A stretch of 64,000 nucleotides of DNA from Polynucleobacter sp. AP-Capit-er-40B-B4 (lineage in GTDB: Bacteria; Pseudomonadota; Gammaproteobacteria; Burkholderiales; Burkholderiaceae): positions 744,001 through 808,000 of the forward strand of contig NZ_JACVOV010000001.1 of assembly GCF_018882245.1 (NCBI RefSeq), in the 5' to 3' direction. Position 1 is the first letter of the stretch; each line of letters begins with the position of its first letter. The notes under the pieces are model-generated. The model saw only the letters and a list, made by a program, of their open reading frames with translations. It was not told the origin of the DNA and searched no databases. Below are positions 30,452 through 39,304 of this stretch, piece after piece. Position numbers and translations under genes: made by a program.

Positions 30452-32220
30452 CGTTTCAAAACCACATGCTGAGCTTGAGCATTTACAGACTGAATCTCTT
30501 GTGGACTCTTATCCTGCAATACCATTTGCTTGACTTTGTTGTCCGGTAAAACATTTAGAGTATGTAGCGTTTCACTCACAATGGTCGAAAAAACCGGTGC
30601 TGCGACATCACCACCGTAGTGACTTCCGCCGGTAGGCTCATCAATCATGACTGCAACAACAATACGTGGCGCACTAATTGGAGCGAGACCAGCAAAGTAG
30701 GCGCGATATTTATTGCCGTACCCTTTGCCAACTAACTTATGTGCCGTTCCTGTCTTACCACCTACACGGAAACCTTCAGCCTGCGCCTTAATAGCGGTGC
30801 CTCCAGGCTCAGTAACCGACTCCATCATGGCGCGCATTTCAATTGCAGTTTTGGGAGAGAGAACTTTTGTACCCGGCTTAAATTCTGGACTACGCTCAAT
30901 TGTCAGCGGAACCAATTCACCATCACGGGCAAAAACTGTGTAAGCACGAGCCACCTGAAATAACGAAGCTGAGATACCGTAACCAAATGCAATACGCGCC
31001 TGATCAGTAGGCATCCATTTTTTAAATGGGTGAACCGTTCCAGCAACGGCTCCAGGGAAGCCAATTTTTGGTACTTGGCCAAATCCAACTGCCGTATAAA
31101 AATCCCACATTTCTTCAGCGGAAAGATTGTTCATTGCAATTTTTGCAGTACCAATATTGCTAGACTTTTGAATAATTTGAGAGACTGTTAAATTTCCATA
31201 AGGATGCGTATCGGTAATTGGCTTTGGTCCAATTAAATATTTAGCGCCAATCACCATATTGGTATCAGGCTTAACCGCACCCTTTTCCAATGCAATTGCA
31301 ATTGTTAATGGCTTCATTGTTGAGCCAGGCTCAAAGGTATCTGTTAGTACGCGATTACGTAATTGCTCACCAGTTAACACACGTCGATCATTTGGGTTGT
31401 AGCTCGGGTAATTTGCTAGAGCCAAAATCTCACCGGTTTGCGTATCCAGTACCACGGCGCCACCTGCTTTAGCGTGATGCTTTTCAACCGCATCTTTTAC
31501 AGCGTTATAGGCTAAGAACTGAATCTTGCTATCAATAGATAGATTTAAATCTTTTCCGTTTTGTGGCAACTGCAGAATCGCAACATCCTCAACAACACGG
31601 CCTAAGCGGTCAACCACCACACGTCTTTGACCAGGATGGCCGGCAAGCTCCTTCTCACGAGAGAGCTCCATACCCTCCTGACCCTTGTCATTCACATTGG
31701 TAAAGCCAACCACATGGGCCATCGCCTCGCCCTCTGGATAGAAGCGACGATATTCATTATTTAAACCAATACCCGGAATTTCTAATTGCTTAATTTGCTG
31801 CGCAACTGCTGGATCAACTTGGCGTTTTAAGAAGATTTGCTTGCGCTCTTCTTTTAATTTTTTACGCAGTTCTGCTTCGCTAATTTGCAAAAGACTTGCT
31901 AGCTTTTGCACCTTATCAGCGGCCAAATCATCTGGCACTGTGTCGTTATAGGCAATAACTGATTTTGCCTCCAGACTAGTTGCAATAACTTGACCATTGC
32001 GATCCAAAATTTTTCCACGGCTTGCAGGCAACTCTAGCTCGCGCTGAGTGCCTCGCACACCTTTTGCCTCATAGAATGCATTGCCTGGGCCCTGAATCCA
32101 AAATGCGCGCAGTAATAGCATCATGAAAACAAAGAACAAGAGGAATAGCATTAAACGCGACCGCCACATTGGCAGACGCAGCACTAAATTTGGCGTAGTA
32201 GAAAAACCGACCGGCCTCAT
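30448..32220 (-). CDS. ftsI: Septal transpeptidase FtsI (PBP3)
   Basis: Class B penicillin-binding protein cross-linking septal peptidoglycan with FtsW. One N-terminal membrane anchor (about 21-43) is followed by a dimerisation domain and the transpeptidase domain with STMK (nucleophile S300), SSN (353-355) and KTGT (489-492). The 590 residues are normal. It is coupled by ATGA overlaps to ftsL and murE. Confidence 0.97.
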   Translation of the reverse strand: MRPVGFSTTPNLVLRLPMWRSRLMLFLLFFVFMMLLLRAFWIQGPGNAFYEAKGVRGTQRELELPASRGKILDRNGQVIATSLEAKSVIAYNDTVPDDLAADKVQKLASLLQISEAELRKKLKEERKQIFLKRQVDPAVAQQIKQLEIPGIGLNNEYRRFYPEGEAMAHVVGFTNVNDKGQEGMELSREKELAGHPGQRRVVVDRLGRVVEDVAILQLPQNGKDLNLSIDSKIQFLAYNAVKDAVEKHHAKAGGAVVLDTQTGEILALANYPSYNPNDRRVLTGEQLRNRVLTDTFEPGSTMKPLTIAIALEKGAVKPDTNMVIGAKYLIGPKPITDTHPYGNLTVSQIIQKSSNIGTAKIAMNNLSAEEMWDFYTAVGFGQVPKIGFPGAVAGTVHPFKKWMPTDQARIAFGYGISASLFQVARAYTVFARDGELVPLTIERSPEFKPGTKVLSPKTAIEMRAMMESVTEPGGTAIKAQAEGFRVGGKTGTAHKLVGKGYGNKYRAYFAGLAPISAPRIVVAVMIDEPTGGSHYGGDVAAPVFSTIVSETLHTLNVLPDNKVKQMVLQDKSPQEIQSVNAQAQHVVLKR

Positions 32221-32483
32221 TTAGCCTCCCTCAGATACAAAGTACGCTCAGGAGAAATTGGCGACATGCGTAATTGATTGCGTGCAACATCACGAATACG
32301 TGCAGACTTCGAAAGATTACGTTGCTCATACTCAAGACGTAACCATTCTTGATTTAACTTACGCTCTTCAATCTGCGCACGTTCCTGCAGAATAAATAAC
32401 TTACGCGCACGCTGCTGCGCCGCGACCAGAGATAGAGCGCATATCAATAGCAGAGCGAGTAAGGTCAATGTTGCACGATTCAT
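32217..32483 (-). CDS. ftsL: Cell division protein FtsL
   Basis: Small bitopic membrane protein that forms a complex with FtsB and FtsQ and helps activate FtsWI. The 88 residues have an N-terminal membrane helix (about 4-24) followed by a heptad-like coiled coil rich in Arg, Glu and Leu. The position between rsmH and ftsI, with four-base overlaps on both sides, identifies it, since its sequence is poorly conserved. Confidence 0.9.
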   Translation of the reverse strand: MNRATLTLLALLLICALSLVAAQQRARKLFILQERAQIEERKLNQEWLRLEYEQRNLSKSARIRDVARNQLRMSPISPERTLYLREAK

Positions 32484-33430
32484 GCAGCTGCCCCAATACG
32501 CTTTTCAGCCACACGCATAATTGCTGAGCGTGCGCGAGGATTTTCAGACACCTCTGCATCGCTAGGCTTGATGCGACCAATAATTTCAAGAGCGCTTTGT
32601 GGTAAATCTTTCTCGCGCACTGGCAAGCCACGAGGAATCTCTACTTTTGCATGCGCTTGCATAAACTGCTTCACGATGCGATCTTCAAGGGAGTGAAAAC
32701 TGATCACTGCCAGTCTTGCGCCAGGCTTCAACAATTTCAATGCCGCTTTTAAACCGAGCTCCAAATCTTCCAGCTCGCGATTTATAAAAATACGCAAAGC
32801 TTGAAATGTTCTAGTTGCCGGATCTTGACCTGCTTCACGTGTGCGTACGACGCTGGCAACTAGACTTGCTAATTCTGTTGTAGTTTTTGGAGGCAAACCT
32901 TCTTCACGCTTTGCCACAATGGCTTTAGCGATCTGATATGCAAAGCGCTCTTCTCCGTAAATCTTAATCACGTGTGTGATTTCCTCCGGTGATGCTTGCT
33001 CCAACCACTCTGCTGCTGTTAAACCGTGATCGGTATTCATGCGCATATCGAGCGGGCCTTCTCGTCGAAAAGAAAATCCCCGATGCGCTTCGTCCACCTG
33101 TGGTGAGCTGATACCCAAGTCCAACAAAATTCCATCGACCGACTCTGCTTCCGCGTACTGATCCATCTGCGCAAAACTGTCGTGCACGATTTTCAAGCGC
33201 GGATCGTTGATTTGTTGTGCTACTGCGATCGCATCCAAATCCTTGTCGAAAGAAATCATGCGTGCCGATGGATTCAATTCTTTGAGAAGCGCTTGAGTAT
33301 GACCACCGCGCCCAAAGGTTCCATCGATTACCAGAATCTGCTTTTCCGAATTTTGATTTTGAATCAGTGGGCCACCAACTAGCGCCGTCACCGCCTCGGC
33401 CAGTAATACTGGGCGATGAGATATGTTCAT
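32480..33430 (-). CDS. rsmH: 16S rRNA (cytosine1402-N4)-methyltransferase
   Basis: Methylates N4 of C1402 in the decoding centre of 16S rRNA. SAM-binding [10 protein letters not shown] (about 36-45), [10 protein letters not shown] and [11 protein letters not shown] are RsmH/MraW signatures. It has 316 residues and lies 12 bases downstream of mraZ. Confidence 0.96.
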   Translation of the reverse strand: MNISHRPVLLAEAVTALVGGPLIQNQNSEKQILVIDGTFGRGGHTQALLKELNPSARMISFDKDLDAIAVAQQINDPRLKIVHDSFAQMDQYAEAESVDGILLDLGISSPQVDEAHRGFSFRREGPLDMRMNTDHGLTAAEWLEQASPEEITHVIKIYGEERFAYQIAKAIVAKREEGLPPKTTTELASLVASVVRTREAGQDPATRTFQALRIFINRELEDLELGLKAALKLLKPGARLAVISFHSLEDRIVKQFMQAHAKVEIPRGLPVREKDLPQSALEIIGRIKPSDAEVSENPRARSAIMRVAEKRIGAAA

Positions 33431-33442
33431 AGCACCCTGTCA

Positions 33443-33874
33443 TCAAAAATTAAATTGCTTGAGTGCTTCAGGCATGCCTTGCGCAATCGCAGCCTGTTCT
33501 TTTGCGGCGTATGTTGCTGCATCCCACAATTCCAAGTGACTTCCCATGCCAAGCAAAATCACTTCTTTTTCTATTCCGGCCGCTGAACGTAATTCTGGGC
33601 TGACCAATACACGACCAGCGCTATCCAAATCCATTTCGGCTGCGTTACCCAAGAAGATACGACGCCACCAATGAGCATCCATCGGAAGTTGTGCAACTCT
33701 TGCTCTAAAGGTTTCCCACTCAGGTCTAGGGAAGAGAAGTAGGCAGCCATCAGGGTGTTTTGTGAGCGTGATTCGGCCCTCGCCCTGCACCAACAAGGCG
33801 TCACGATGCTTTGCCGGCACAGACATGCGGCCTTTTGCATCTAAATTGAGAGCTGACGCACCTTGAAACACCAT
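33443..33874 (-). CDS. mraZ: Transcriptional regulator MraZ
   Basis: Ring-forming AbrB-like DNA-binding protein that represses its own dcw operon by binding repeated GTGGG-type boxes. Both MraZ repeats are visible, the first around [16 protein letters not shown] and the second around [16 protein letters not shown]. It has 143 residues. It heads the cluster, directly downstream of the promoter and operator at 33879-33930. Confidence 0.96.
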   Translation of the reverse strand: MVFQGASALNLDAKGRMSVPAKHRDALLVQGEGRITLTKHPDGCLLLFPRPEWETFRARVAQLPMDAHWWRRIFLGNAAEMDLDSAGRVLVSPELRSAAGIEKEVILLGMGSHLELWDAATYAAKEQAAIAQGMPEALKQFNF

Positions 33875-33878
33875 TTAC

Positions 33879-33903
33879 CCCACTTTTTCACACTTCCTCC
33901 CAC
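33879..33903 (-). promoter_or_regulatory. MraZ operator, three 10-base-spaced repeats
   Basis: On the minus strand GTGGG (33903-33899), GTGTG (33893-33889) and GTGGG (33883-33879) are each separated by exactly five bases. This matches the known MraZ target of short G-rich direct repeats with 10-base periodicity. The first repeat overlaps the -10 element and the last lies over the ribosome site of mraZ. Confidence 0.8.
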
Positions 33904-33930
33904 TTTAGAGGATCGCACTAAGAGGGTCAA
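33902..33930 (-). promoter_or_regulatory. mraZ (dcw) sigma-70-type promoter
   Basis: On the minus strand TTGACC (33930-33925), a 17-base spacer and TAAAGT (33907-33902) form a good housekeeping promoter. Expected transcription starts about 20 bases before the mraZ ATG. Confidence 0.7.
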
Positions 33931-34173
33931 GTGTTTTTAGGAGTTTTTTTAGGAATTTCTCTAGTGTTTACAAACACTTAGCGTCGTGTGTTCAGAAAAT
34001 GGTGTTAGTAAAATAGCTACTTGAAACAATGGCTTGGAAAATATACTTAAGAATAGATCTTAGCTATTGGGCTAGATAATCCCAAAATATACTGTATTTA
34101 TAAACAGTAATCTTAAAAAAATATATCCAAATTAATCAGAAATTAATTTTTAGTAATTAATCGTATTTCAGTT
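33904..34173. other. AT-rich gene-free stretch upstream of mraZ
   Basis: Apart from the promoter at its left end, this 270-base stretch carries no ORF of useful length on either strand; the longest ATG frame is 16 codons. It holds a 16-base palindrome at 33963-33978 (AGTGTTT-AC-AAACACT), a LexA-type box at 34090-34109 and AT-only inverted repeats just beyond coq7. It could contain an untranslated leader or a small RNA. Confidence 0.7.
34090..34109. promoter_or_regulatory. Candidate LexA (SOS) box
   Basis: TACTGTATTTATAAACAGTA has the CTGT-N8-ACAG core and differs from the E. coli SOS consensus at two of 20 positions. It lies 64 bases after the coq7 stop and about 215 upstream of mraZ, with no SOS gene beside it. 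Confidence 0.6.
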
Positions 34174-34812
34174 TTAAATTTTGTAAGCAGTAGCGGTCAT
34201 TACCTTAGACATTGCCTGCATTATTTTCTGAACAGGTTCTGGCAAATTTGCACCCCCTGCATTTTTTGCAGCTTGTCCATGTGCAATTTCATCAATGCGC
34301 ATTTGATCAACAATTGCACGTGAACGCTGATCATCTTTTGGCAATTTTTCGAGGTGACTTTCTAAGTGATCCTCAACTTGTTTTTCTGTTTCAGCAACAA
34401 ATCCTAAACTCCACTTATCGCCCGCTAAGCCTGCTGCCAAGCCGATCGCAAAGGATCCTGCATACCAAAGTGGATTGAGATAACTAGTATGTGATCCAAG
34501 CTCTTGTAAGCGAGTTTCACACCAAGCAAGGTGATCCATTTCTTCGCGACCAGAGTGATCCAACATCTCTTGAATATCTGAATTTCGAGCAACTAATTTT
34601 TGTGATTGATACAGCGCTTGCGCACAAACCTCACCAACATGATTTACACGCATGAGACCAGCAGCATGCTTTCGTTCGGCAGCGTCCAGTACTGAGTGAT
34701 TTGCAAAATCTGACCCTGGCGTGGGTCTTTGAGCATTAGCGCCGCCCACTACCGACCTAAGGGCGGTGTCAAACTCGAGGATGAAGCGATCTATCGGGGA
34801 CATTCGCGACAA
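34174..34812 (-). CDS. coq7: Demethoxyubiquinone hydroxylase Coq7
   Basis: Di-iron monooxygenase catalysing the last ring hydroxylation in ubiquinone synthesis. Metal ligands occur as two ExxH-type repeats (EEMDH near 90 and DEIAH near 178) plus further glutamates ([21 protein letters not shown]). At 212 residues it is the bacterial Coq7 form. It is the alternative to the flavin enzyme UbiF. It lies four bases after bioB on the same strand, so the two may be co-transcribed. Confidence 0.94.
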   Translation of the reverse strand: MSRMSPIDRFILEFDTALRSVVGGANAQRPTPGSDFANHSVLDAAERKHAAGLMRVNHVGEVCAQALYQSQKLVARNSDIQEMLDHSGREEMDHLAWCETRLQELGSHTSYLNPLWYAGSFAIGLAAGLAGDKWSLGFVAETEKQVEDHLESHLEKLPKDDQRSRAIVDQMRIDEIAHGQAAKNAGGANLPEPVQKIMQAMSKVMTATAYKI

Positions 34813-34815
34813 AAC

Positions 34816-35865
34816 TTAGATTAAAACCTCTGCTTTGCTGCTTTGCTTGGTCTTCAGACCCAACTCTGCCAAGAGTGCGCGGTCTTGTTCGGCCTCAGGA
34901 TTTCCGGTAGTAAGTAGTTGCTCACCATAGAAAATCGAATTGGCGCCAGCCAAGAAACACATTGCCTGTACGGCTCTGCCAAGCTCCTGGCGGCCGGCTG
35001 ACAGACGCACACGGGCTTTAGGCATTGTGATCCTAGCAACAGCAATGGTTCGCACAAACTCAAGCGGATCTAAGGGCTTTTGATCTGCCAATGGCGTACC
35101 GGCAACTGGCACCAAATGATTGATGGGCACTGATTCTGGGTATGGGCTCAAATTGGCTAAGCGTGCCAGAAAAGCTGCTCGCTGCTCCCTAGATTCACCC
35201 ATGCCAACGATTCCGCCGCAGCAAACTGACATACCAGCAGCGCGAACATTGGAAATCGTATCCAAACGATCCTGGTAACCACGAGTAGAAATCACGGAGC
35301 GGTAAAAATCTTCGCTGGTATCTAAATTATGGTTATAAAAGTCCAGGCCAGCCTCTTGGAGAGCCTGAGCTTGATCGGCCTCCAACATACCCAAGGTGGC
35401 GCAGGTTTCAAGACCTAAGGCCTTTACGCCCTTGATCATGGCGGTCACTTTTTCAATATCGCGATCCTTGGGTTCACGCCAAGCAGCACCCATACAGAAA
35501 CGGTTAGAACCAGCTGCTTTGGCTGCTTTAGCGGCCTCTAAAACCTCTTCCAAGCCCATTAACTTCTCGGCCTTAACATCGGTGTCATATCGTGCTGCTT
35601 GCGGGCAATAGCCGCAGTCCTCAGGACAACCACCTGTCTTGATTGACAACAAGGTGGCCAATTCCACATCACCCTCAGGGAAATAAGCCTTGTGAGTCTC
35701 TTGGGCCTTCAGCATCAATTCATTAAATGGAAGTGCAAATAAAGCCTCAATTTGAGCCACTGACCACTCTCCAGGCGCCGAAATCTCTGCATTTGCACCA
35801 TGATGCAATTCAGCCTTCGATTTGAACTGGGTTAGAGGTTTTTCAACAGTTTGAGTGTCCTGCAT
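34816..35865 (-). CDS. bioB: Biotin synthase
   Basis: Radical-SAM enzyme inserting sulfur into dethiobiotin. The [4Fe-4S] motif CPEDCGYC puts ligands at C80, C84 and C87 of the 349-residue form. The [2Fe-2S] region [15 protein letters not shown] and the C-terminal RLSAGR motif are visible. A frame from a TTG at 35895 adds ten residues; the ATG at 35865 is preferred. It is transcribed away from bioAFD. Confidence 0.95.
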   Translation of the reverse strand: MQDTQTVEKPLTQFKSKAELHHGANAEISAPGEWSVAQIEALFALPFNELMLKAQETHKAYFPEGDVELATLLSIKTGGCPEDCGYCPQAARYDTDVKAEKLMGLEEVLEAAKAAKAAGSNRFCMGAAWREPKDRDIEKVTAMIKGVKALGLETCATLGMLEADQAQALQEAGLDFYNHNLDTSEDFYRSVISTRGYQDRLDTISNVRAAGMSVCCGGIVGMGESREQRAAFLARLANLSPYPESVPINHLVPVAGTPLADQKPLDPLEFVRTIAVARITMPKARVRLSAGRQELGRAVQAMCFLAGANSIFYGEQLLTTGNPEAEQDRALLAELGLKTKQSSKAEVLI

Positions 35866-35954
35866 GGGCAAATTCCAGAAATTAGGTAGATTCAAGCCAT
35901 AAACATAACAGATACAGGCCTGAAATTGGGAAAACTAGTGGTCAAATATCAAAC

Positions 35955-37301
35955 ATGAAGGTTATTTCTGATTTAAATCAAGCCGCACTCGTTGATCGCA
36001 GCCTAGCAGCCGTTTGGCACCCATGCACCCAGATGAAACAGCATGAGTCCTTTCCGTTAGTTGCGATTACCAAAGGTAAGGGCGCTTGGCTGTACGACGA
36101 AAACGGAAATGCCCTACTCGATGCCATTAGTTCTTGGTGGACCAATTTATTTGGTCACTCCAATCCACGCATTAATCAAGCAATCACTGAGCAACTAGAA
36201 AAAATTGAGCATGTAATGCTCGCTGGATTTACACATCTACCAGTGGTGGAATTGTCCGAAAAACTTTCGGCACTCACCAAACATCATTTAGGTCATGTCT
36301 TCTATGCATCTGATGGCGCATCTGCTGTGGAAATTGCACTCAAGATGAGTCATCACTTTTGGCAGCTCCATGACAAACCGCAAAAGAAAAAGTTTGTTTG
36401 TGTAGAGAATGGTTATCACGGGGAAACACTAGGCGCCTTAGCGGTAACTGACGTAGCCATTTTCAGAGAAGCGTACGGATCACTGCTGCAAGATGTCTAC
36501 ACAGTCACCTCTCCCGATGCGCGCAAAGCAAAAGTTGGTGAGAGCGCGGAAGAGGTGGCAAAGCATGCAGCTAAAAAACTTGAAGAGTTATTTATAAAAG
36601 AGCATCAACATATAGCTGCCTTTATTGTCGAACCCTTAGTGCAATGCGCCGGACAAATGGCGATGCACTCTCCTGAGTATCTTCGCCTAGTCAGAGAGCT
36701 ATGCAATCGCTATGACGTACATCTGATTGCAGATGAGATTGCCGTTGGCTGCGGGCGGAGCGGTAAATTCTTCGCCTGTGAGCATGCTGGCATCTGGCCA
36801 GATTTCTTAACGCTCTCCAAAGGCATTAGCGGCGGCTATTTGCCACTATCACTGTGTCTTGCTACCGATCAGATTTACCAAGCGTTTTATGGCGACCAAA
36901 CGTCGCAAGGGTTTTTACACTCCCACTCATACACCGGCAATCCGCTAGCATGCGCTGCTGCTTTGGCCTGCCTTGAGATTTTTGAATCAGAAAACGTATT
37001 AGAAAAAAATATTGAGCGCTCACAAGAATTGGCGAACGCTTTTACCTGGGCAAAGACCGATCCCCGAATTGAGCATTGGCGCCAACAGGGAATGATTTTG
37101 GCATTTGACGTAAAAAACAATTGCCTCAAAGATCCCAAAACTTTTGCACGCACTATGTTTGCTAATAGCTTAGAAGCAGCTGTATTAATAAGGCCTATTG
37201 GCAATACGATTTATGTAATGCCTCCCTATATTTTGTCATCCGAAGAAACGATGCAATTAGGTAAAGCAGTGCAGCTTGCTCTAGAGAAGACATTGGCATG
37301 A
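35955..37301 (+). CDS. bioA: Adenosylmethionine-8-amino-7-oxononanoate aminotransferase
   Basis: PLP enzyme converting KAPA to DAPA with S-adenosylmethionine as amino donor. WHPCTQMKQHE near the start, the DGASAVEIALK segment, the DEIAVGCGRSGKFFACEH motif and the PLP lysine in LTLSKGISGG identify BioA. Its 448 residues are standard. It heads bioA-bioF-bioD, overlapping bioF by four bases. No canonical BirA operator is seen in the 89-base divergent spacer to bioB. Confidence 0.95.
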   Translation: MKVISDLNQAALVDRSLAAVWHPCTQMKQHESFPLVAITKGKGAWLYDENGNALLDAISSWWTNLFGHSNPRINQAITEQLEKIEHVMLAGFTHLPVVELSEKLSALTKHHLGHVFYASDGASAVEIALKMSHHFWQLHDKPQKKKFVCVENGYHGETLGALAVTDVAIFREAYGSLLQDVYTVTSPDARKAKVGESAEEVAKHAAKKLEELFIKEHQHIAAFIVEPLVQCAGQMAMHSPEYLRLVRELCNRYDVHLIADEIAVGCGRSGKFFACEHAGIWPDFLTLSKGISGGYLPLSLCLATDQIYQAFYGDQTSQGFLHSHSYTGNPLACAAALACLEIFESENVLEKNIERSQELANAFTWAKTDPRIEHWRQQGMILAFDVKNNCLKDPKTFARTMFANSLEAAVLIRPIGNTIYVMPPYILSSEETMQLGKAVQLALEKTLA

Positions 37302-38536
37302 CAAACGCATTTAATGCCCTTCATTTAGCGCAAGAGCAAATTGCAGATTTGGATTTGCAGCTACTCAAGCGAAAACTCAGAGCAACTGAATCTCCATGCG
37401 ATACCAAAGCGCTGGTTAATGGACGTGAATTAAAAGCTTTCTGCAGCAATGACTATCTGGGCCTGGCAAATCACCCCGACCTAGTTCAAGCCCTTGCTGA
37501 AGGTGCCGCGCAGTATGGCGTTGGTAGCGGCGCCTCTCATCTCATCAGTGGCCATAGCATTGCTCATGAGATTCTTGAAAGGAAGTTGGCGGATTTTCAG
37601 AGGCAACATATTCCAGATGCACGCGCACTCTTTTTTAGTACCGGCTACCTTGCTAATTTGACAGCCATTACAGCCTTTGCAAGACTTGCGCCACAAGGAT
37701 CCGTCAGCATTTATTCAGCAAGGCTAAATCATGCGTCTTTAATTGACGGTGTTCGACTAGCAAGTGCGCAAACTAATGCACAGGTTCACTTGTTTGATCA
37801 TGAAGACATCAATACATTAGGTGAATTACTAAAGACTGATAAGAGTACCCTCAAGATGATCGTCACCGATGGCGTCTTTAGCATGGATGGCGATCTTGCT
37901 CCCGTTAAGCGATTGTTAGAAATTGCAGAGCAATACGATGCATTGCTGTTGGTCGATGATGCGCATGGCTTTGGGGTTTTAGGCAAGCACGGTCACGGCA
38001 TATTGGAGCAAGAAAATATCTGCTCAGATCGCATTGTGTATATCGGCACCCTTGGAAAGGCCGCTGGCGTCAGCGGTGCTTTTGTTTGTGCTCATGCAAC
38101 CTTGATTGAATGGCTTATCCAAAAAGGTCGCCCCTTTATTTACAGTACTGCTACCCCACCAGCAATAGCGCACACACTCTCCAAGAGCTTAGACATCATT
38201 GAGGGGGATGAAGGTAACAATCGCCGTGCCCAACTGAACAAACTTATTCGCATTTGGCAGGATGAAATGCATTTTGCTCAATGGGAAAAGGTGTCCTCTT
38301 GCACAGCTATTCAGCCTGTTATTTTGGGCAGTAATGCCAATGCCTTGCTGGCCGCCAAGTTACTAGATGAGGCAGGTTATTGGATTCCAGCCATTCGTCC
38401 ACCGACCGTACCCATTGGAAGTGCGCGATTGAGGATTACCTTCTCGGCAAATCATAGTGAAACAGATTTACGTCAGCTAATCGCCACCCTAAAGACTATT
38501 GAGCAGACAGCAATCCAAAAGGCGCCCCATGAGTAA
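37298..38536 (+). CDS. bioF: 8-amino-7-oxononanoate synthase
   Basis: PLP-dependent condensing enzyme making KAPA from pimeloyl-ACP (or -CoA) and L-alanine. Typical segments are SNDYLGLANHP, HASLIDG, VDDAHGFGVLG and the PLP-lysine region GTLGKAAG. The 412 residues are slightly longer than E. coli BioF. It overlaps bioA by four bases and bioD by eight. Confidence 0.94.
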   Translation: MTNAFNALHLAQEQIADLDLQLLKRKLRATESPCDTKALVNGRELKAFCSNDYLGLANHPDLVQALAEGAAQYGVGSGASHLISGHSIAHEILERKLADFQRQHIPDARALFFSTGYLANLTAITAFARLAPQGSVSIYSARLNHASLIDGVRLASAQTNAQVHLFDHEDINTLGELLKTDKSTLKMIVTDGVFSMDGDLAPVKRLLEIAEQYDALLLVDDAHGFGVLGKHGHGILEQENICSDRIVYIGTLGKAAGVSGAFVCAHATLIEWLIQKGRPFIYSTATPPAIAHTLSKSLDIIEGDEGNNRRAQLNKLIRIWQDEMHFAQWEKVSSCTAIQPVILGSNANALLAAKLLDEAGYWIPAIRPPTVPIGSARLRITFSANHSETDLRQLIATLKTIEQTAIQKAPHE

Positions 38537-39248
38537 GTCTGCTGGATTCTTTGTTACAGGAACTGATACCGAAGTTGGGAAAACCTTGGTAAGCGGCGCG
38601 CTCATTGTGAAATTGCGCGAGCAACAAATAAACGCCATTGGCTTTAAACCTGTTGTCGCCGGCACCTACAAAGATGAAAACGGCATAACTCTCAACGAAG
38701 ATTTAGAAACGCTACGCATTGCGTCTAACCTTGGCCATAACGAATTAAGCTTATGCCCTTATGTACTAGATCAACCAGTAGCTCCTCACTTAGTGGCAGA
38801 GCAGCAAGGGTTAAAACTTGAAATAGGCGTGATGACCGATGCTTTTCAGAATATTCAACAGTATGCAGATTGCGTTGTGGTTGAGGGTGCTGGCGGCCTA
38901 CTAATACCTTTAAATAAAGATGAAGATTTAAGTGGGTTTGCAAAGAAGATTGATTTGCCAATCATCTTTGTAGTGGGTATGAAGTTAGGTTGCCTTAATC
39001 ACAGCCTACTAACGTATGAGGCAATCAAAGCGCGTAATTTAAATGTTGCAGGATGGATAGCCAACTCCCTTGCGGAGGAAATGCCGCTTCTGCAAGAAAA
39101 TCTACAGACCTTGCAAGCCAGAATTGCAGCTCCATTTCTAGGCCTGATCCCATCATTGCCAAAAGACTTACAAAAAGCTACTGATAGCCCTTATTCAATT
39201 GATGCTTTGCGTTTTGCTGCAAAGCACATGCAATTACCCAATCAATAA
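38529..39248 (+). CDS. bioD: Dethiobiotin synthetase
   Basis: ATP-dependent ring-closing carboxylase making dethiobiotin from DAPA. The modified P-loop GTDTEVGKT is at residues 11-19 and VEGAGGLLIPL near 118 is the second family motif. The frame can be extended to a TTG at 38499, but the ATG at 38529 gives the normal N-terminus and an eight-base overlap with bioF. It has 239 residues. bioC and bioH are not in the window. Confidence 0.94.
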   Translation: MSKSAGFFVTGTDTEVGKTLVSGALIVKLREQQINAIGFKPVVAGTYKDENGITLNEDLETLRIASNLGHNELSLCPYVLDQPVAPHLVAEQQGLKLEIGVMTDAFQNIQQYADCVVVEGAGGLLIPLNKDEDLSGFAKKIDLPIIFVVGMKLGCLNHSLLTYEAIKARNLNVAGWIANSLAEEMPLLQENLQTLQARIAAPFLGLIPSLPKDLQKATDSPYSIDALRFAAKHMQLPNQ

Positions 39249-39304
39249 TCAGTATTAATTACCTTCTAACGGCATATTAAATGACTTTCGGATAAGATGA
39301 AGGG

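Noticed and set aside
22319..33430. Possible frameshifts suggested by the many overlapping genes of the dcw cluster
   Set aside because: Overlaps are mostly exact ATGA or TAATG junctions and every protein is full length, so this is normal translational coupling.
32964..33446. 160-codon minus-strand frame overlapping rsmH
   Set aside because: Alternative reading frame of rsmH; composition is Ser/Arg/Gly-rich and without motifs, while rsmH shows all its signatures.
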